Part shown: positions 9,483-19,728 of the stretch, in pieces
Position numbering within the stretch: position 1 is the stretch's first letter
Layout of the letters: the number at the start of each line of letters is the position of its first letter
Assembly: GCA_946965045.2 (NCBI GenBank)
Contig: OX337231.1
Span: 2,356,001-2,420,000, forward strand
DNA length: 64,000 nt
Direction: 5' to 3'
Source: Epithemia pelagica
Lineage: Eukaryota; Bacillariophyta; Bacillariophyceae; Surirellales; Surirellaceae
The notes under the pieces: generated by a model
Seen by the model: only the letters and a program-made list of their open reading frames with translations
Told to the model about the DNA's origin: nothing
Database searches by the model: none
Translations under genes and position numbers: made by a program

Positions 9483-11488
9483 ATGAACCCGTCTACGAGC
9501 AACAACAAGGTCAATGTGTATCAAATTGATTTCACGGCAGTGGCCAGTGGAAAACGAATTGCCAGTAGCAAACGACGAGTTAGATGGTACGACCCGACAA
9601 ACACCAATTGTGTGGCAGACGAGATTTTGCGATTGGGAACAAGGGGCAATAAAAGATTCAGTATGCACATCAAGCATCTTTGATACGGCCGTATCCACGA
9701 TTTTGGCATTCTTGATTTCCTTTTTTGTCTCTTGACCAAGTGTTTCTCACTCCTCATTACTCCTTGTTGTTGTTGAATTGTTCTTCCAGGCGCTTTGGCT
9801 TTGCCAATCCCGAAGCTCTTGTGGCGGGAGAAACTGGCACGGCTTGTCGGGGGGAAGAGCACGATGTGACCTTGGTGTGGAGTGTGACGTCGGGCAAACG
9901 ATTGATCTTGGCCGATGGTCAAGAAGTCCATTATTCCAACAGTCGCAGTCCCATTTTTGATTTTTCTTGGACCATGCGTGGCAATCATGTTCTCAAAATT
10001 GTCGCTCATGCGTCTCCCCCCATGAGTCCGACGCCCGGCTGGCGTCAATACGATTTCTTTGTCGATGGACAATCCTTTTTTATTTTCCCCAAGGTGTATC
10101 GGTTGGGATTAGCTCCCAACGATCCCCGAGCTGCCCAAGGTGCTCGCAATAACACTCGATTGGCCGAACGTGGAGAACGATACACCACCGGTCCACCCGG
10201 TGCTGCTACTGGAGCAGGAGGCAAGAGTGAAATTGCCAATTTGGAGGCACCGAGTAATCCTCATGAAGAAGAAGCCTATTTGCAAGAAGCCATTCGTCAA
10301 TCCCTGGAAGATGACAAGGCAGCGGCGGCTGGTGGTGGATCGGGAGGAGGAGGTGGTGGTGGTGGTGGTGATCTCTTGGATTTTGGCAGTGCTCCGGCAT
10401 TGCCTCCTTCCACCACGGCGGCTCCTGCCGCCGCCGATCCAGGCATGTTTGCAGCCCCTGCCTTGCCTCCTTCCACCACGGCGACAGCTCCCTACGCTGC
10501 AGCACCTGCCGCTCCCGCTGCGTATTCCTATGCACCACAACCGGCTGCTCCCCTGGCCGCCTTGCCGGCCCCTGTACCTGCTGCTGCTGCTGCCAATCCC
10601 TATGCCCCTCAGCCCGTTGCCGCACCATCCTTTGCGGCTGCTCCCGTTCCTCCTCCTGTCCAAACGGGAGGCCTCGAGGGTCTGCCTCCTCAGCAATTTG
10701 TGACTCCTCAAGCCCAACAAACACCGTCCAGTATTGGATTTTCCTCCCCTCCCGCCGATGTTTCCGGGTTTACGCCGCAACCACCACCCGCTGCTACGGC
10801 ACCGGCTCCCGTAGCAGTGGAACCGGCCGCACCCGCTCCACCTGCGGCGGCACAACCTACGTTGACCATGAATACCTTGAGTGGAGAAGAAGGTCTCTTG
10901 GGTGGAACCAACTCGGCGACGACGAGTGGTTCCATGGCCGATCAAGCCTATGCCAAACTCGTCAATATGGATACCTTTTCCTTGGGAAATCCGTCCTCTC
11001 AAAACACGAAACGAGACAACCCGTTTGAAAACGCCGCCGCCAACAGTTTCGTTGGAGGCACGCAGTCCTTGGCCGATCTCCAATCCAAAAAAGACTCTTC
11101 GTCTTCCAGTGGAACCAAGGAAGTCATGAAGGCAGCGCCCGATGCTTTGGTGGTCTCGTCGACGCAAAATGGAAGTTGGGGAGGCCAATATGGTGGTGCT
11201 ATGCAACAGCAGCCACAAATGGGCTATGGACGAGGAATGCAACCACAACAACCACAGCCAATGTACGGAGGAGGAATGCAACAGCCACAAATGGGCTATG
11301 GCGGAGGCATGCAACAACCAGCACCCGCCTTTGGACAACAACAACAACAACCTCCGCCGCTGGGAGGAGGAATGGGTGGTCCTCCTCCCTTGCAACAACC
11401 AGGGTTTGGTGGTGGCTTTGGTCAACCACAGCAACCACCAGCCTTTGGATATGGACAACCACAGCAACAACCTGGAGCCTATCCGTAA
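9483..11488 (+). CDS. UIM-containing, Pro/Gln-rich protein, possible endocytic adaptor
   Basis: Two exons, 9483-9586 and 9790-11488, with a 203-nt intron (GTACGA...CCAG), give 600 residues. Residues 1 to about 140 form a compact domain I cannot name; it contains the run GKRLILADGQEVHYS and the phrase GNHVLKIVAHA. A ubiquitin-interacting motif (YLQEAIRQSLEDD) follows near residue 195, then a Gly run and a clathrin-box-like LLDFG. The rest is Pro/Ala/Gln/Gly-rich with NPYAPQP repeats, one NPF motif (DNPFEN) and a GYGGGMQQP repeat tail. UIM plus clathrin box plus NPF resembles epsin-type adaptors, but no ENTH/ANTH domain is visible. The role in ubiquitin-dependent endocytosis is an inference. 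The gene boundaries are well supported. Confidence 0.7.
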
Positions 11489-11770
11489 CCAAGAAAACTC
11501 GTGGAAGTATGGTCTCATTCTTTGTCGTCGCGCCTCTCCTGTTTCGTGTCCCCCCTCGTTTTGCTTTTTTCTCTGGTAAAGCGTAGAATCCTCACCCCCA
11601 CAATACTCAAACGTCTACCGGCTTTGTAGGACTGCGCTTGCAATGTAGGTAGTTTCGCTAGGCTTTGTGTTTCTATCCGAATGTTTACTTGTTAGTTTGC
11701 CGGACTATCGGCCTTTTCGCTACATATGGTCATCACAAGACATGTTTCTTGAATGCTTGGAATAGTCTCA

Positions 11771-12352
11771 TCAAATTTGGTTTTTCATTTTGATAATTTC
11801 GGCCAAGATAAAGTGTTTATTTTTGGACATTTTGTGGCAGGGTCGAATCATGACCGTGTCACCCGTATTGGCCACTTCATTTTCGTCATGGGCCATGAAT
11901 TTTCGATTGAATCGCACACGATAATTAATCTTGCGAAACCACTTGTATCGATTCACGGAAACATTAATGGTTTTTTGCATCTTGGTCGAAACCACCTTGC
12001 CCACCAAGGCTCCGCGGGGCATGGAAATTGGAGGGCAATGGACCAAATTCCATCCAGGAATATCACTCGTGTTCTTGAGCTCTTCATCAGAAAGTTTGGA
12101 AAGATCTTGTTCCAAGAGTTGTTCGGAATTCAAGGAAGGACCGTTGGATGATGATGATGATGACGACGACGCTGCGTTGGTGCTAAAGGGCAACTGTCTC
12201 ATCGCCTCGATCCAATAAGGTCCACCACTAGGTCTGAGAAAGGATGAATAGATCCGATAGACTTGACTTTTTCCGAGGGACATGATGCTGGCAATGTCCG
12301 TCGTAGCTTTCCATCTCATGGTGGTTTGAAATGGTTTCAGGGATGCCGCCAT
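11771..12352 (-). CDS. MRPS17: Mitochondrial small-subunit ribosomal protein uS17m
   Basis: 193 residues from the ATG at 12352; the frame continues upstream, but without a better start. The C-terminal half is a clear uS17 OB-fold: GALVGKVVSTKMQKTINVSV, then KINYRVRFNRKFMAHDE and NTGDTVMIRPCHKMSKNKHF. uS17 binds 16S-type rRNA in the small subunit. Residues 1 to about 45 are rich in Arg, Lys, Ser and Thr with no acidic residues, which fits a mitochondrial presequence. A serine run follows. The promoter and first ~85 codons have a close copy at 14199-14632, in front of a phospholipase-D-like gene. This copy is intact and looks like the source, because the presequence belongs functionally to a mitoribosomal protein. 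Confidence 0.9.
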   Translation of the reverse strand: MAASLKPFQTTMRWKATTDIASIMSLGKSQVYRIYSSFLRPSGGPYWIEAMRQLPFSTNAASSSSSSSSNGPSLNSEQLLEQDLSKLSDEELKNTSDIPGWNLVHCPPISMPRGALVGKVVSTKMQKTINVSVNRYKWFRKINYRVRFNRKFMAHDENEVANTGDTVMIRPCHKMSKNKHFILAEIIKMKNQI

Positions 12353-12560
12353 GGTGACAACCGAACACCGAACACCGAAACAGAATTGGCTCTGGACTCC
12401 GGATCTTTGTGGCGTCTGTCTTGCAGCTTTTGTCTTGGGCCCCAAAAGAACATTCATCCACGACTGAAAGAACCGGAACGTGGAACGCCGGAGGAAGCGA
12501 TCCGGTAACCGGTACTTATGACGGGAAATCGCCGTGTCATGCATGATCCATCATCACAGA
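12103..12560. repeat. Duplicated block, source copy (uS17m promoter + presequence)
   Basis: About 460 bases covering the uS17m 5' flank and first ~85 codons. They are repeated in the same orientation at 14199-14632 with small substitutions and indels (for example the doubled ACCGAAC unit and a GAT run here). The match is direct, from GATCTTGTT..AAGAGTTGTTCGG to GGGAAATCGCCGTGTC. Confidence 0.9.
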
Positions 12561-13359
12561 TCCATCATCACATCCAAAGCCCATTCACAATCGCTGTGGC
12601 AAGCATGTCTATGACAACGAGAACGCCGACTACAACAACAAGGACAGCAGAGGTCGCCGGATTCTCGAGAACCAATGAGTTCAACCGGTTCCGAGTCGAT
12701 ACATTGGACAGACTTCTCACGGCAATTCTTTACATCAATGGCGATAGGAAGTAGTCGTTCTACGCGTACGGCGACTTCGTGGGGGCGCTTGAAAAGCGTT
12801 TTGGTCGATTCGATATGGAACGGAGGATTGATAGGGCTCAGTTGAAGCTTTGTCCGAGACCATTCGGACTGGGCCGTGGCCGACGTTGTAGTTGATTACA
12901 AACCTACTGTCATGCCGCACGTGCGCGAGTTTTGGAGGAAGTTTATCGGGTCTTATTGTCTTGGTGACAGCCTACGTGCTATAACAAGAACAGGGTAATT
13001 GCTATTGATCTCTGTGTTGTTCTACACCTTGATTTTTATCAAGGCCATCTATGTTTCCTTGCGCAACATCCAAGCAGCCTGGCACGTGCCTATCCACTGA
13101 TATCAACGATAATGACGAATATCATAAGACCACAGCACTAACTCCTAGAGTCACTCTAAACCTACGGTAGTCTCGTAGTGGAATAACATTAGAAGGCGAC
13201 AGTTCGAGACGCATACTACCGTAGCCCTGCTATCACATGTGGCATATTTTGCATCAATAGGGGTGGAATAGAGATGTATGATTCCCCGAGAGGACCATCG
13301 AGATGACCATCATTCGTTCGGACATTTGGCGGCCATGGTGAGGCGCCATCCTGGCAAGA
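12561..13359. other. intergenic, small inverted repeat only
   Basis: No convincing coding frame in about 800 bases. The one structure seen is a 10-bp inverted repeat, CTACGGTAGT near 13164 and ACTACCGTAG near 13216, about 45 bases apart. Confidence 0.4.
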
Positions 13360-14445
13360 TCAACCATTGCGACAATTTTCGTTGAGTCGACGCCGTTTCC
13401 CTCCATCGATTCGGAATCCAGCCGGGAAAGTTTCAGGGTATATTAATTCGAACTTCCGGTCCGCGAGTGTATCCCAGTGTCGGTCGAACCACTGTACCTC
13501 TTCTTCCTCTACCACCGTGGAGATGCGGACAGATTCCCAGTTGGAACACCGTGCAGCGCAACATAAATTGTAGCTCCCATAAACCGAATGAGTTGTTGTA
13601 ATAATGTGCTTTTCATGCATTTGAGTGTATCTGGAGGATCCGATGCCGCTAGTGTTGGCAACCCTAATATTGACTTGGCTCAAGAACACACGGTGGCTGA
13701 AGAATCTATGGTGTTTTTGCAGGAAAACCTTGATTTGTTGAGCGGTATTGTCACTGGGGTGAATGATAACATTGACTGTCTTGTCACTTCCATGGTGCGT
13801 GATGAGGTCAATAGCCAGAGGATCCGTCAGCGAATACGCGCATATGCGAATGATAGAACCGATCGACGCTTGTTCCAATACTTTTGCAATGGCTCTCAAT
13901 GGGTGGTGCGGAGGAACCGATGATGGACTCCTATCAAAGGATCGTGGTATCGCTCGATACGTAGATGTTTCGACAAGGTCAATGCCCGAGTGGAAATCTC
14001 TCAGTCGGTCATCAAACCAGCCAAAACCTTTTTCTTCAACAGGAATCGAATCGTAGTAGGCAAGAACTTCACCCTCGAGCGATTTCTCGGCCATGATCAT
14101 TTCTTGCATCGCGGCTTCGGTCTCCGCAGCAATAATTGCCTCTCCCGAGTCATCAAACTCGTCCTCTACTTCTTCGCTCATGATTCCCTGATTGGAATGA
14201 TCTTGTTTCAAGAGTTGTTCGGAATTCAAGGAAGGACCGTTGGATGATGATGATGACGACGCTGCGTTGGTGCTAAAGGGCAACCGTCTCATCGCCTCGA
14301 TCCAACAATAAGGTCCACCGCTAGGTCTGAGAAAAGATGAATAGATCCGATGGACTTGACTTTTTCCGAGTGACATGATTCTGGAAATGTCCGTCGTACC
14401 TTTCCATCTCATGGTGGTTTGAAATGGTTTCAGCCACGCCGCCAT
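13360..14445 (-). CDS. Phospholipase-D-like protein with a captured mitochondrial presequence
   Basis: 361 residues from the ATG at 14445. Residues 1 to about 82 nearly copy the uS17m N-terminus (MRWKGTTDISRIMSLGKSQV, then LRPSGGPY and a serine run). From about residue 85 the sequence is unrelated and begins with an internal Met, MSEEVEDEFDD, probably the ancestral start. The C-terminal part resembles the single-domain PLD fold of mitoPLD/Zucchini or bacterial Nuc: a helix with HPLRAIAKVLEQAS, IRICAYSLTDPLAIDLI, then MHEKHIITTTHSVYGSYN. The last segment matches HxK....GSxN but lacks the usual Asp of HKD and is one residue shorter. The family cleaves phosphodiester bonds as dimers; whether this one is active is uncertain. 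Import into mitochondria is inferred from the copied leader. Confidence 0.75.
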   Translation of the reverse strand: MAAWLKPFQTTMRWKGTTDISRIMSLGKSQVHRIYSSFLRPSGGPYCWIEAMRRLPFSTNAASSSSSSNGPSLNSEQLLKQDHSNQGIMSEEVEDEFDDSGEAIIAAETEAAMQEMIMAEKSLEGEVLAYYDSIPVEEKGFGWFDDRLRDFHSGIDLVETSTYRAIPRSFDRSPSSVPPHHPLRAIAKVLEQASIGSIIRICAYSLTDPLAIDLITHHGSDKTVNVIIHPSDNTAQQIKVFLQKHHRFFSHRVFLSQVNIRVANTSGIGSSRYTQMHEKHIITTTHSVYGSYNLCCAARCSNWESVRISTVVEEEEVQWFDRHWDTLADRKFELIYPETFPAGFRIDGGKRRRLNENCRNG

Positions 14446-14632
14446 GGTGACAACCGAACACCGAAACAGAATTGGCTCTGGAGTCTGTTTGTCTTGGGCC
14501 CCAAAAGAACATTCATCCGCGACTGAAAAGAATCGGAACGTGGAACGCGTGGGGCCACCGGAGGAAAGCGATCCGGTAACCGGTACTTACGACGGGAAAT
14601 CGCCGTGTCGTGCAGCATCCATCAACACATGA
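14199..14632. repeat. Duplicated block, derived copy
   Basis: Direct copy of 12103-12560. It supplies the promoter, start codon and first ~82 codons of the PLD-like gene on the minus strand and ends about 75 bases before the ATG of the next plus-strand gene, so it may also act as part of that gene's upstream region. Confidence 0.9.
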
Positions 14633-14708
14633 CACATCTCATAACTTTTTGGAGAACCACAAAAAAGAGAACAGCGAGAACCCATACCATTGCAATAGGT
14701 ATTCCCAC

Positions 14709-15964
14709 ATGAACCGTAAACGATCTCGTTCCTCCATTCACCAGTCTCGGACGAGCCACGATTCTTCTCCTTTCCCATGGGGGCGTAAGGTTGCTCTAGT
14801 CACCGTTCTTGTTGGTTTCGTGTATGGACCATGCGTCATGAGCGCCAATGATGGACACGAACGGCGACTACCACCGTCCTCGGTGTCGACCCGAATCGGA
14901 TCATCCAAAGGTTCCGTTCACGTGCCCTTGTGGATCCACCGCAATGTCACGGATGAGACGGCGGATCCAATGATTCGAGGTCATGACAGCAGCAGCCACA
15001 GCTGGATGGAAAACTGGACCATGGCGGTCAGTGTCATTTCTCGGTATTGGATGGGACAACACGACAATAACGAACAAGGCGATGACGCACCGTCCAGTTC
15101 CTCTGAACCCATGATATCAGATGAAAGTCGCTGGACGAATTCGGAGGAGGAAGATCACATACAATCCTTGGATCCAGACTCACCTGCGCAAGAGGGCGCA
15201 GAACTAGAGGATCCATGGATACTTGCACACAAGAACAATTTACCACCTCGAAGCCAAGCGCCAATCCCTTTGGCCTATCGATATTATCGACAATTGACCT
15301 ATCGGCAACGATCTTCGGGAGGACCTGTGATACCCTTCATTCTTCTGGGTCCCAATGTGGATCACTGGAAAGCCAGTGCACAAGAACTGGCTGCTGCTGG
15401 CTTTTCGGCCATTGCCTGTGAACCGGTCAAGGACAAGGAGAATAACGGAGACCCGGATAGTCGTCGTAGACGTCGTAGTAGTAACGTTGTCGATGCCACA
15501 AGGTACACAAACGACGACGACGAAATGGAAACCATTCAAAAGAGTGCCAATGCCATTGTTGAACTTTTGGATGCTTTACGGTGGAATCGGGCCGTGTTGG
15601 TGGCCTCGGATTCGGAATGCGCCATGGCCATTCAAGCGGCACTTCAATTGGCACCGGACCGAATACTTGGTAAGAAGACTGTGTTGCTCTAGGGGATTAT
15701 TGTATTTCACGACACACTGGTGCTCATGCTTCCTTTTCCTGACATGGATTGCATCATGCATTTTTCAGGATTGGTATTGTGTGGACACTTGGGGTCCGCC
15801 CAAGCCTTTGTCCATCAGGTGGAGGTGCGCAATCGGAATGTAAAGAGTCGATTCGATACCGGTGGTCCCTTTGCCGTAGATCGTTTCTTGCGACAGTACC
15901 TGGATTGTCCTTCCCTCATTGTGTGGGACGGAGATGGTGTCGTCCTGTCCAATCATCAACATTC

Positions 15965-16018
<54 letters not shown>

Positions 16019-16823
16019 GCAAAATGATGACGATACCACCACCCCAAACTCGGAAATGGGACCAGAGCTGGACGACGATTCCCTCGCACATGCGCGATCG
16101 GTCATTTATGGAAGTGGCTCTGCTCCCCATCGAAAACGACCCGAACAACTGGCCTGGGTGATTACGCGTTTTGTGGAGGAACACGTGGCACCATGGCCCA
16201 ACGATGCCGAACCTTCCAATAAGAATGGCAGTATCATTCATGGCAAAGATTTCTATGAAAATGGACCCAATCGCTTTCGCCATGCTGCCGATTTCTTTTC
16301 TCAAGATGGCATGGTAATTTTGGGACGCATTGTTGCCCGAACCTTGCTGTATGGCACGGCCATTAAGGTTGGTTTGTATCAATATCGTACCATTGGGAAT
16401 GGAATCTTTGACTTTCAAACCAAACTGCGACTCGTCATTGCGGCACCGGCCAGATTGGCCGCCTTGATTGGAAGCTTGTTTGTTTCGTCTTCTTCCTCCT
16501 CCCAATGGCGATTTCGACGGCTACCAGTCACATACAACAACGATACCCAGGGGAACTTGCCTAGCGACGATTCGGTTGTCAAGGAACCCAACAATCTCAA
16601 CACCACCACAGTGCCATGGACGACGACATCCGACCTAGAAGAGGGAAGGAATATAACAAGAGTAAATGACTCTGGTGATGGCAGCGAAGAAGGAAGAAGA
16701 ACGTTGAAACCGTCGAAAGACACGGACCATGGTGAAACGAATTCCAATCAAACCATCGACGACAACGAGGACGAATCAGATTTCATTCGACCGTTTTTCT
16801 TTTTAGACTATGTGATCGCATGA
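14709..16823 (+). CDS. Membrane-anchored alpha/beta-hydrolase-like protein with poly-Q tract
   Basis: Two exons, 14709-15669 and 15769-16823, with a 99-nt intron (GTAAGA...TCAG), give 671 residues from the first ATG. A single hydrophobic segment near residues 20-40 (VALVTVLVGFVYGPCVM) follows basic residues, suggesting a signal anchor or signal peptide. The core fits an alpha/beta-hydrolase fold: PVIPFILLGPNVDHW, then ELAAAGFSAIACEP, then RAVLVASDSECAMAIQAA, and across the splice ILGLVLCGHL. The elbow motif does not match GxSxG; Asp aligns with the usual Ser. CPSLIVWDGDGVV fits the acidic-residue strand. A poly-Q run of about 20 residues is encoded by CAA repeats near 15963-16022. The C-terminal ~100 residues are acidic and low complexity. 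Function unknown. Confidence 0.65.
15963..16022 (+). repeat. CAA/CAG microsatellite encoding poly-Q
   Basis: About 20 uninterrupted CAA triplets inside the alpha/beta-hydrolase-like gene. Likely length-variable. Confidence 0.95.
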
Positions 16824-17355
16824 ATCCATGACCAATGTGTCTGTGGCTTGGGTGGTCCCACAGCACAATGTTGTGGATGGACCGGTTGGCCCCGGGTTCC
16901 AGTTTCCAGACTTTGTGAACTCTACCTCGTCTGGTTCGACGCCAGCTCTTCTCTCGTGGGAGAATCCGTACTCGGGTTTGTGGAGTCCCTAGCGCCATCA
17001 CACAGACGTAAGTTTTTTGCGCTTCCCATTCGTTGTCCCAAATCCCATCATCTCGAACTCCCATTGTCGATTGAGGGACCGTGCGCTGGAGCTCTAGAGG
17101 GCCAGGCAGTGTCCTAGCTAGGAGTACTTTTAGTAGCAAATACTCCTATTGTAAGCCTTAGCAAGAGGCCACCCCCAAATTTCTCGGGCCCACTTTTTGT
17201 CCACGTAGGGAGTCATAAGTACTTATGACTTTCGCACGCCGGGCGAGGTACACACTGTCTGTTGGGAGCCGCCTGCGTTTTCCCTCTCCCTCCGCCCAGG
17301 CCCAGTGTGGACCGAACACCCCAAAAAGTCGTGAAGGGTACCTTTGGTCCTTGAA
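16824..17355. other. intergenic with a perfect 20-bp palindrome
   Basis: No coding frame stands out. A perfect 20-bp palindrome (half-site AGTCATAAGT) lies at 17211-17230, about 125 bases before the glycosyltransferase ATG. Confidence 0.5.
17211..17230. promoter_or_regulatory. Perfect 20-bp palindrome, candidate operator
   Basis: AGTCATAAGT is followed directly by its exact reverse complement. The ends AGTCA/TGACT resemble bZIP half-sites. The position upstream of the glycosyltransferase start suggests a dimeric regulator site; this is inference only. Confidence 0.35.
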
Positions 17356-18705
17356 ATGGTCAAAAAGGTTCACAACAACGAGCAATCTACCATGGCAAAG
17401 GGCCTAAAAGGTGGAACATTCAGAGGTACCTATCTCTATGTTACCCTTGTGATCGTACTAAGTTTTGCAAACTTTGTGGTTCTGTTTTATGCACAAATCC
17501 ATCCCACCGATGTGTCTCTGACGGATGTGGCCATTGAGTCCTTGCTCGCCAACAATCTGACAACGTCGGACGCTTTGACCAAGGCGCCAAATAACACTGG
17601 CGCAGACCAACCTGCACAAATCCAAACTTCAGATTCACGAGAACAACCCAGAACCGATACAGCTATACCAGAAAATGACAAGGAGACGAAACCATCGACT
17701 GGTTTTGATCCTGATTCCATTGTGGAATTTGAACGACAAGAGGGCGTAGTCATTGCTACAAAACTCCATGGAATACACCAGCTATTCATCATGGAGCAGT
17801 CACTTTGTCTTTTGCATTATGCCTACAACAACCGGGTGAACTATGATATTGTGGCCTTTTCCACCGACCCCATCAACGAAACATTGCTGGAACCGATTCG
17901 TAAACTGGTGGCCCCTGCCAAGTTCACATTGGTTGTCGATAATCGCGGATTTCAGCAAGAAGTCGCAGCCCTTTCACCGTTGCGGCGGCAAAAATTTTTG
18001 GAACGATGTGGCGTCGAGTCGCCCGAAAATCTGACATGGTGGTCCAATTGTCCGGATCGTTTGGCCTACAATTGGCAAGCCGAGTTTCGAGCTTGGCATA
18101 TCTGGAGACATCCAGCTCTCGAAAAGTACCGTTATATGATGTGGATGGACACGGATGGATTCCCAACACAGGTTTGGGACCGAGATCCAGTGGCCTTTAT
18201 GATTCAAAATCAACTCGCCATTTTCTTTGCCAACTGGCCTCAAGGGAGGTCATCCGGACCGGAAGTTCAGCGCCGAATTGTGAAATCCTTCAACAAGACT
18301 CTGTGTCATGTTTCCGTTTCGCAGGACGGAAAGCTCCAGAGTGTCGTTGGAGAGTCGTGCAGTAGTGTGCAAGTCCGGTTGATTCACGGATTCTTTCATA
18401 TCACCGACTTGGATTTTTATCGTTCGGATGAGGTGATCAATTTCGAAAAGAATTGGATCGGTGACTGCTTCCTGTGTCGAAATTATGACGATCAGGCTGG
18501 GGTCACCATTCCAGCCGCCATGTTGGCGCCATCGCGCAGTTGGAGCATGCGGGAACATGGGTTGAAACTGAACGTGTTTCACAATCATATGTTGGATGGG
18601 AAGGACCAGGCAAAACCCGCCGGTTTCTTGAGATTCTGGAAAGTAAAAGGGAACAGCACGTTTCCTGAGGCATTTGGAAAGTGTCCGGTAAAGGCTGGAG
18701 GATAA
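17356..18705 (+). CDS. Type II membrane glycosyltransferase-like protein
   Basis: 449 residues from the ATG at 17356; the frame upstream opens only at a TTG, and ATG 17392 in a good context (ACCATGG) is an alternative start. One membrane segment (YLYVTLVIVLSFANFVVLFY) lies near residues 25-45, giving a Golgi type II topology. The lumenal part has YDIVAFSTDP, then KYRYMMWMDTDGFP, with a DxD motif typical of nucleotide-sugar transferases, then HGFFHITDLDFYRS and a final HNHMLDG. Cysteine-rich spacing (NCPDRLAYNWQAEF) recalls GT15/GT34-type enzymes such as the yeast Ktr and Mnn10 proteins, but I cannot settle the family. Probable role: glycan elongation on secreted or wall proteins. Single exon. 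Confidence 0.65.
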   Translation: MVKKVHNNEQSTMAKGLKGGTFRGTYLYVTLVIVLSFANFVVLFYAQIHPTDVSLTDVAIESLLANNLTTSDALTKAPNNTGADQPAQIQTSDSREQPRTDTAIPENDKETKPSTGFDPDSIVEFERQEGVVIATKLHGIHQLFIMEQSLCLLHYAYNNRVNYDIVAFSTDPINETLLEPIRKLVAPAKFTLVVDNRGFQQEVAALSPLRRQKFLERCGVESPENLTWWSNCPDRLAYNWQAEFRAWHIWRHPALEKYRYMMWMDTDGFPTQVWDRDPVAFMIQNQLAIFFANWPQGRSSGPEVQRRIVKSFNKTLCHVSVSQDGKLQSVVGESCSSVQVRLIHGFFHITDLDFYRSDEVINFEKNWIGDCFLCRNYDDQAGVTIPAAMLAPSRSWSMREHGLKLNVFHNHMLDGKDQAKPAGFLRFWKVKGNSTFPEAFGKCPVKAGG

Positions 18706-19728
18706 ACTATGGATCAAGATACGCCGCGGACCAAGACGAAAATTCGGAGAATGATGGGTTACATGTTTTCTGATTTAGAGGCTCATGAAAACTCGCTTTC
18801 CGAGACCTACGAGTTTTCGATGAGTTGTTGGTTGGTTGCATGTCTGGAATAACTTGCGCGATGATTCGGTGCGTTATGGGATCCTGCAGCCGCTGTACCA
18901 CTTGTGATGAGATGGACTATGCATCATTAGGACATTCAAAGAAAAAAAAACTTGTTGTAAGATAGCCGTAACCATGGTATCTGATAGCGAACGGCTGTCG
19001 GAACTACTCCTAGGTGAACTATATCATCCATCATTTTGTTTTCTCAATCACCATTTCCTATACAGAGCAGAATCTCTGGCGCAGTTCTGTACCCGCGACA
19101 ACCGGATACCCTGTCTGATTTGTTCCATCATCATCATTCCACTTCTTCTTGTTCTTGTGGCCTTGAGTTTTGGGATACATTGGTGATCGCGTTTCAGCTC
19201 GCTTCACCCATACTCTCATAATGAACGAATACATCAAGTCGAGAGTGAAAGAAGACTATGACTTGCAGTAGGACTAGGACTAGGACTAGGACTAGGAGGC
19301 CATTGCTAGGAGTAGGATTAGGAGTTCGTCTCGCGATGCGCTCTGAGCACATAGCAATGCTAGAAAATCCCATGACATTCGAAGAGTGCTTACTTCCCAG
19401 GTCATCTACCATTGATCAAACGGGATTGAATGATCTCAAACAATTGTATTAAACTACTCCCTTTTAAGTCATGAATGGATATCCACTGGGGATTACCAGA
19501 AAGGCTCTCCATTTTCGGACGATGACGTGGTGGTCTGTCGGCGTGTGGCGGGTCTGTGCGGACGAGATGCGTGAGTGGGTATCAAGATTCAAGATCCCAA
19601 CAGTGCAAGGTGCAATCTTCGTTGCCGTGCGCTCATCAATTGTTGTCGACGCCGAAGTGTCTTCTCCGTCTCGTACCTTTCCCTCACCTTTTCTGTTTGA
19701 AAGTGTTTTTCGCTGGTTCGACTTGAAG
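18706..19728. other. intergenic, includes AGGACT hexamer repeat
   Basis: About 1 kb with no supported gene. A short tandem repeat of AGGACT units lies near 19267-19300, followed by degenerate AGGAGTAGGATT copies. The last ~250 bases should contain the aldolase promoter and 5' UTR. Confidence 0.45.
19267..19300 (+). repeat. (AGGACT)n hexanucleotide microsatellite
   Basis: About five tandem AGGACT units, then degenerate copies to about 19325. Confidence 0.8.

Noticed and set aside
11199-11518. Long antisense open frames over the UIM gene's repeat tail
   Set aside because: They are created by GC-rich and CAA-type repeats and show no domain; the plus-strand gene explains them.
19267-19325. Telomere-like or CRISPR-like repeat
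   Set aside because: The hexamer AGGACT with degenerate copies is a simple microsatellite; no spacer pattern and not a telomere unit.
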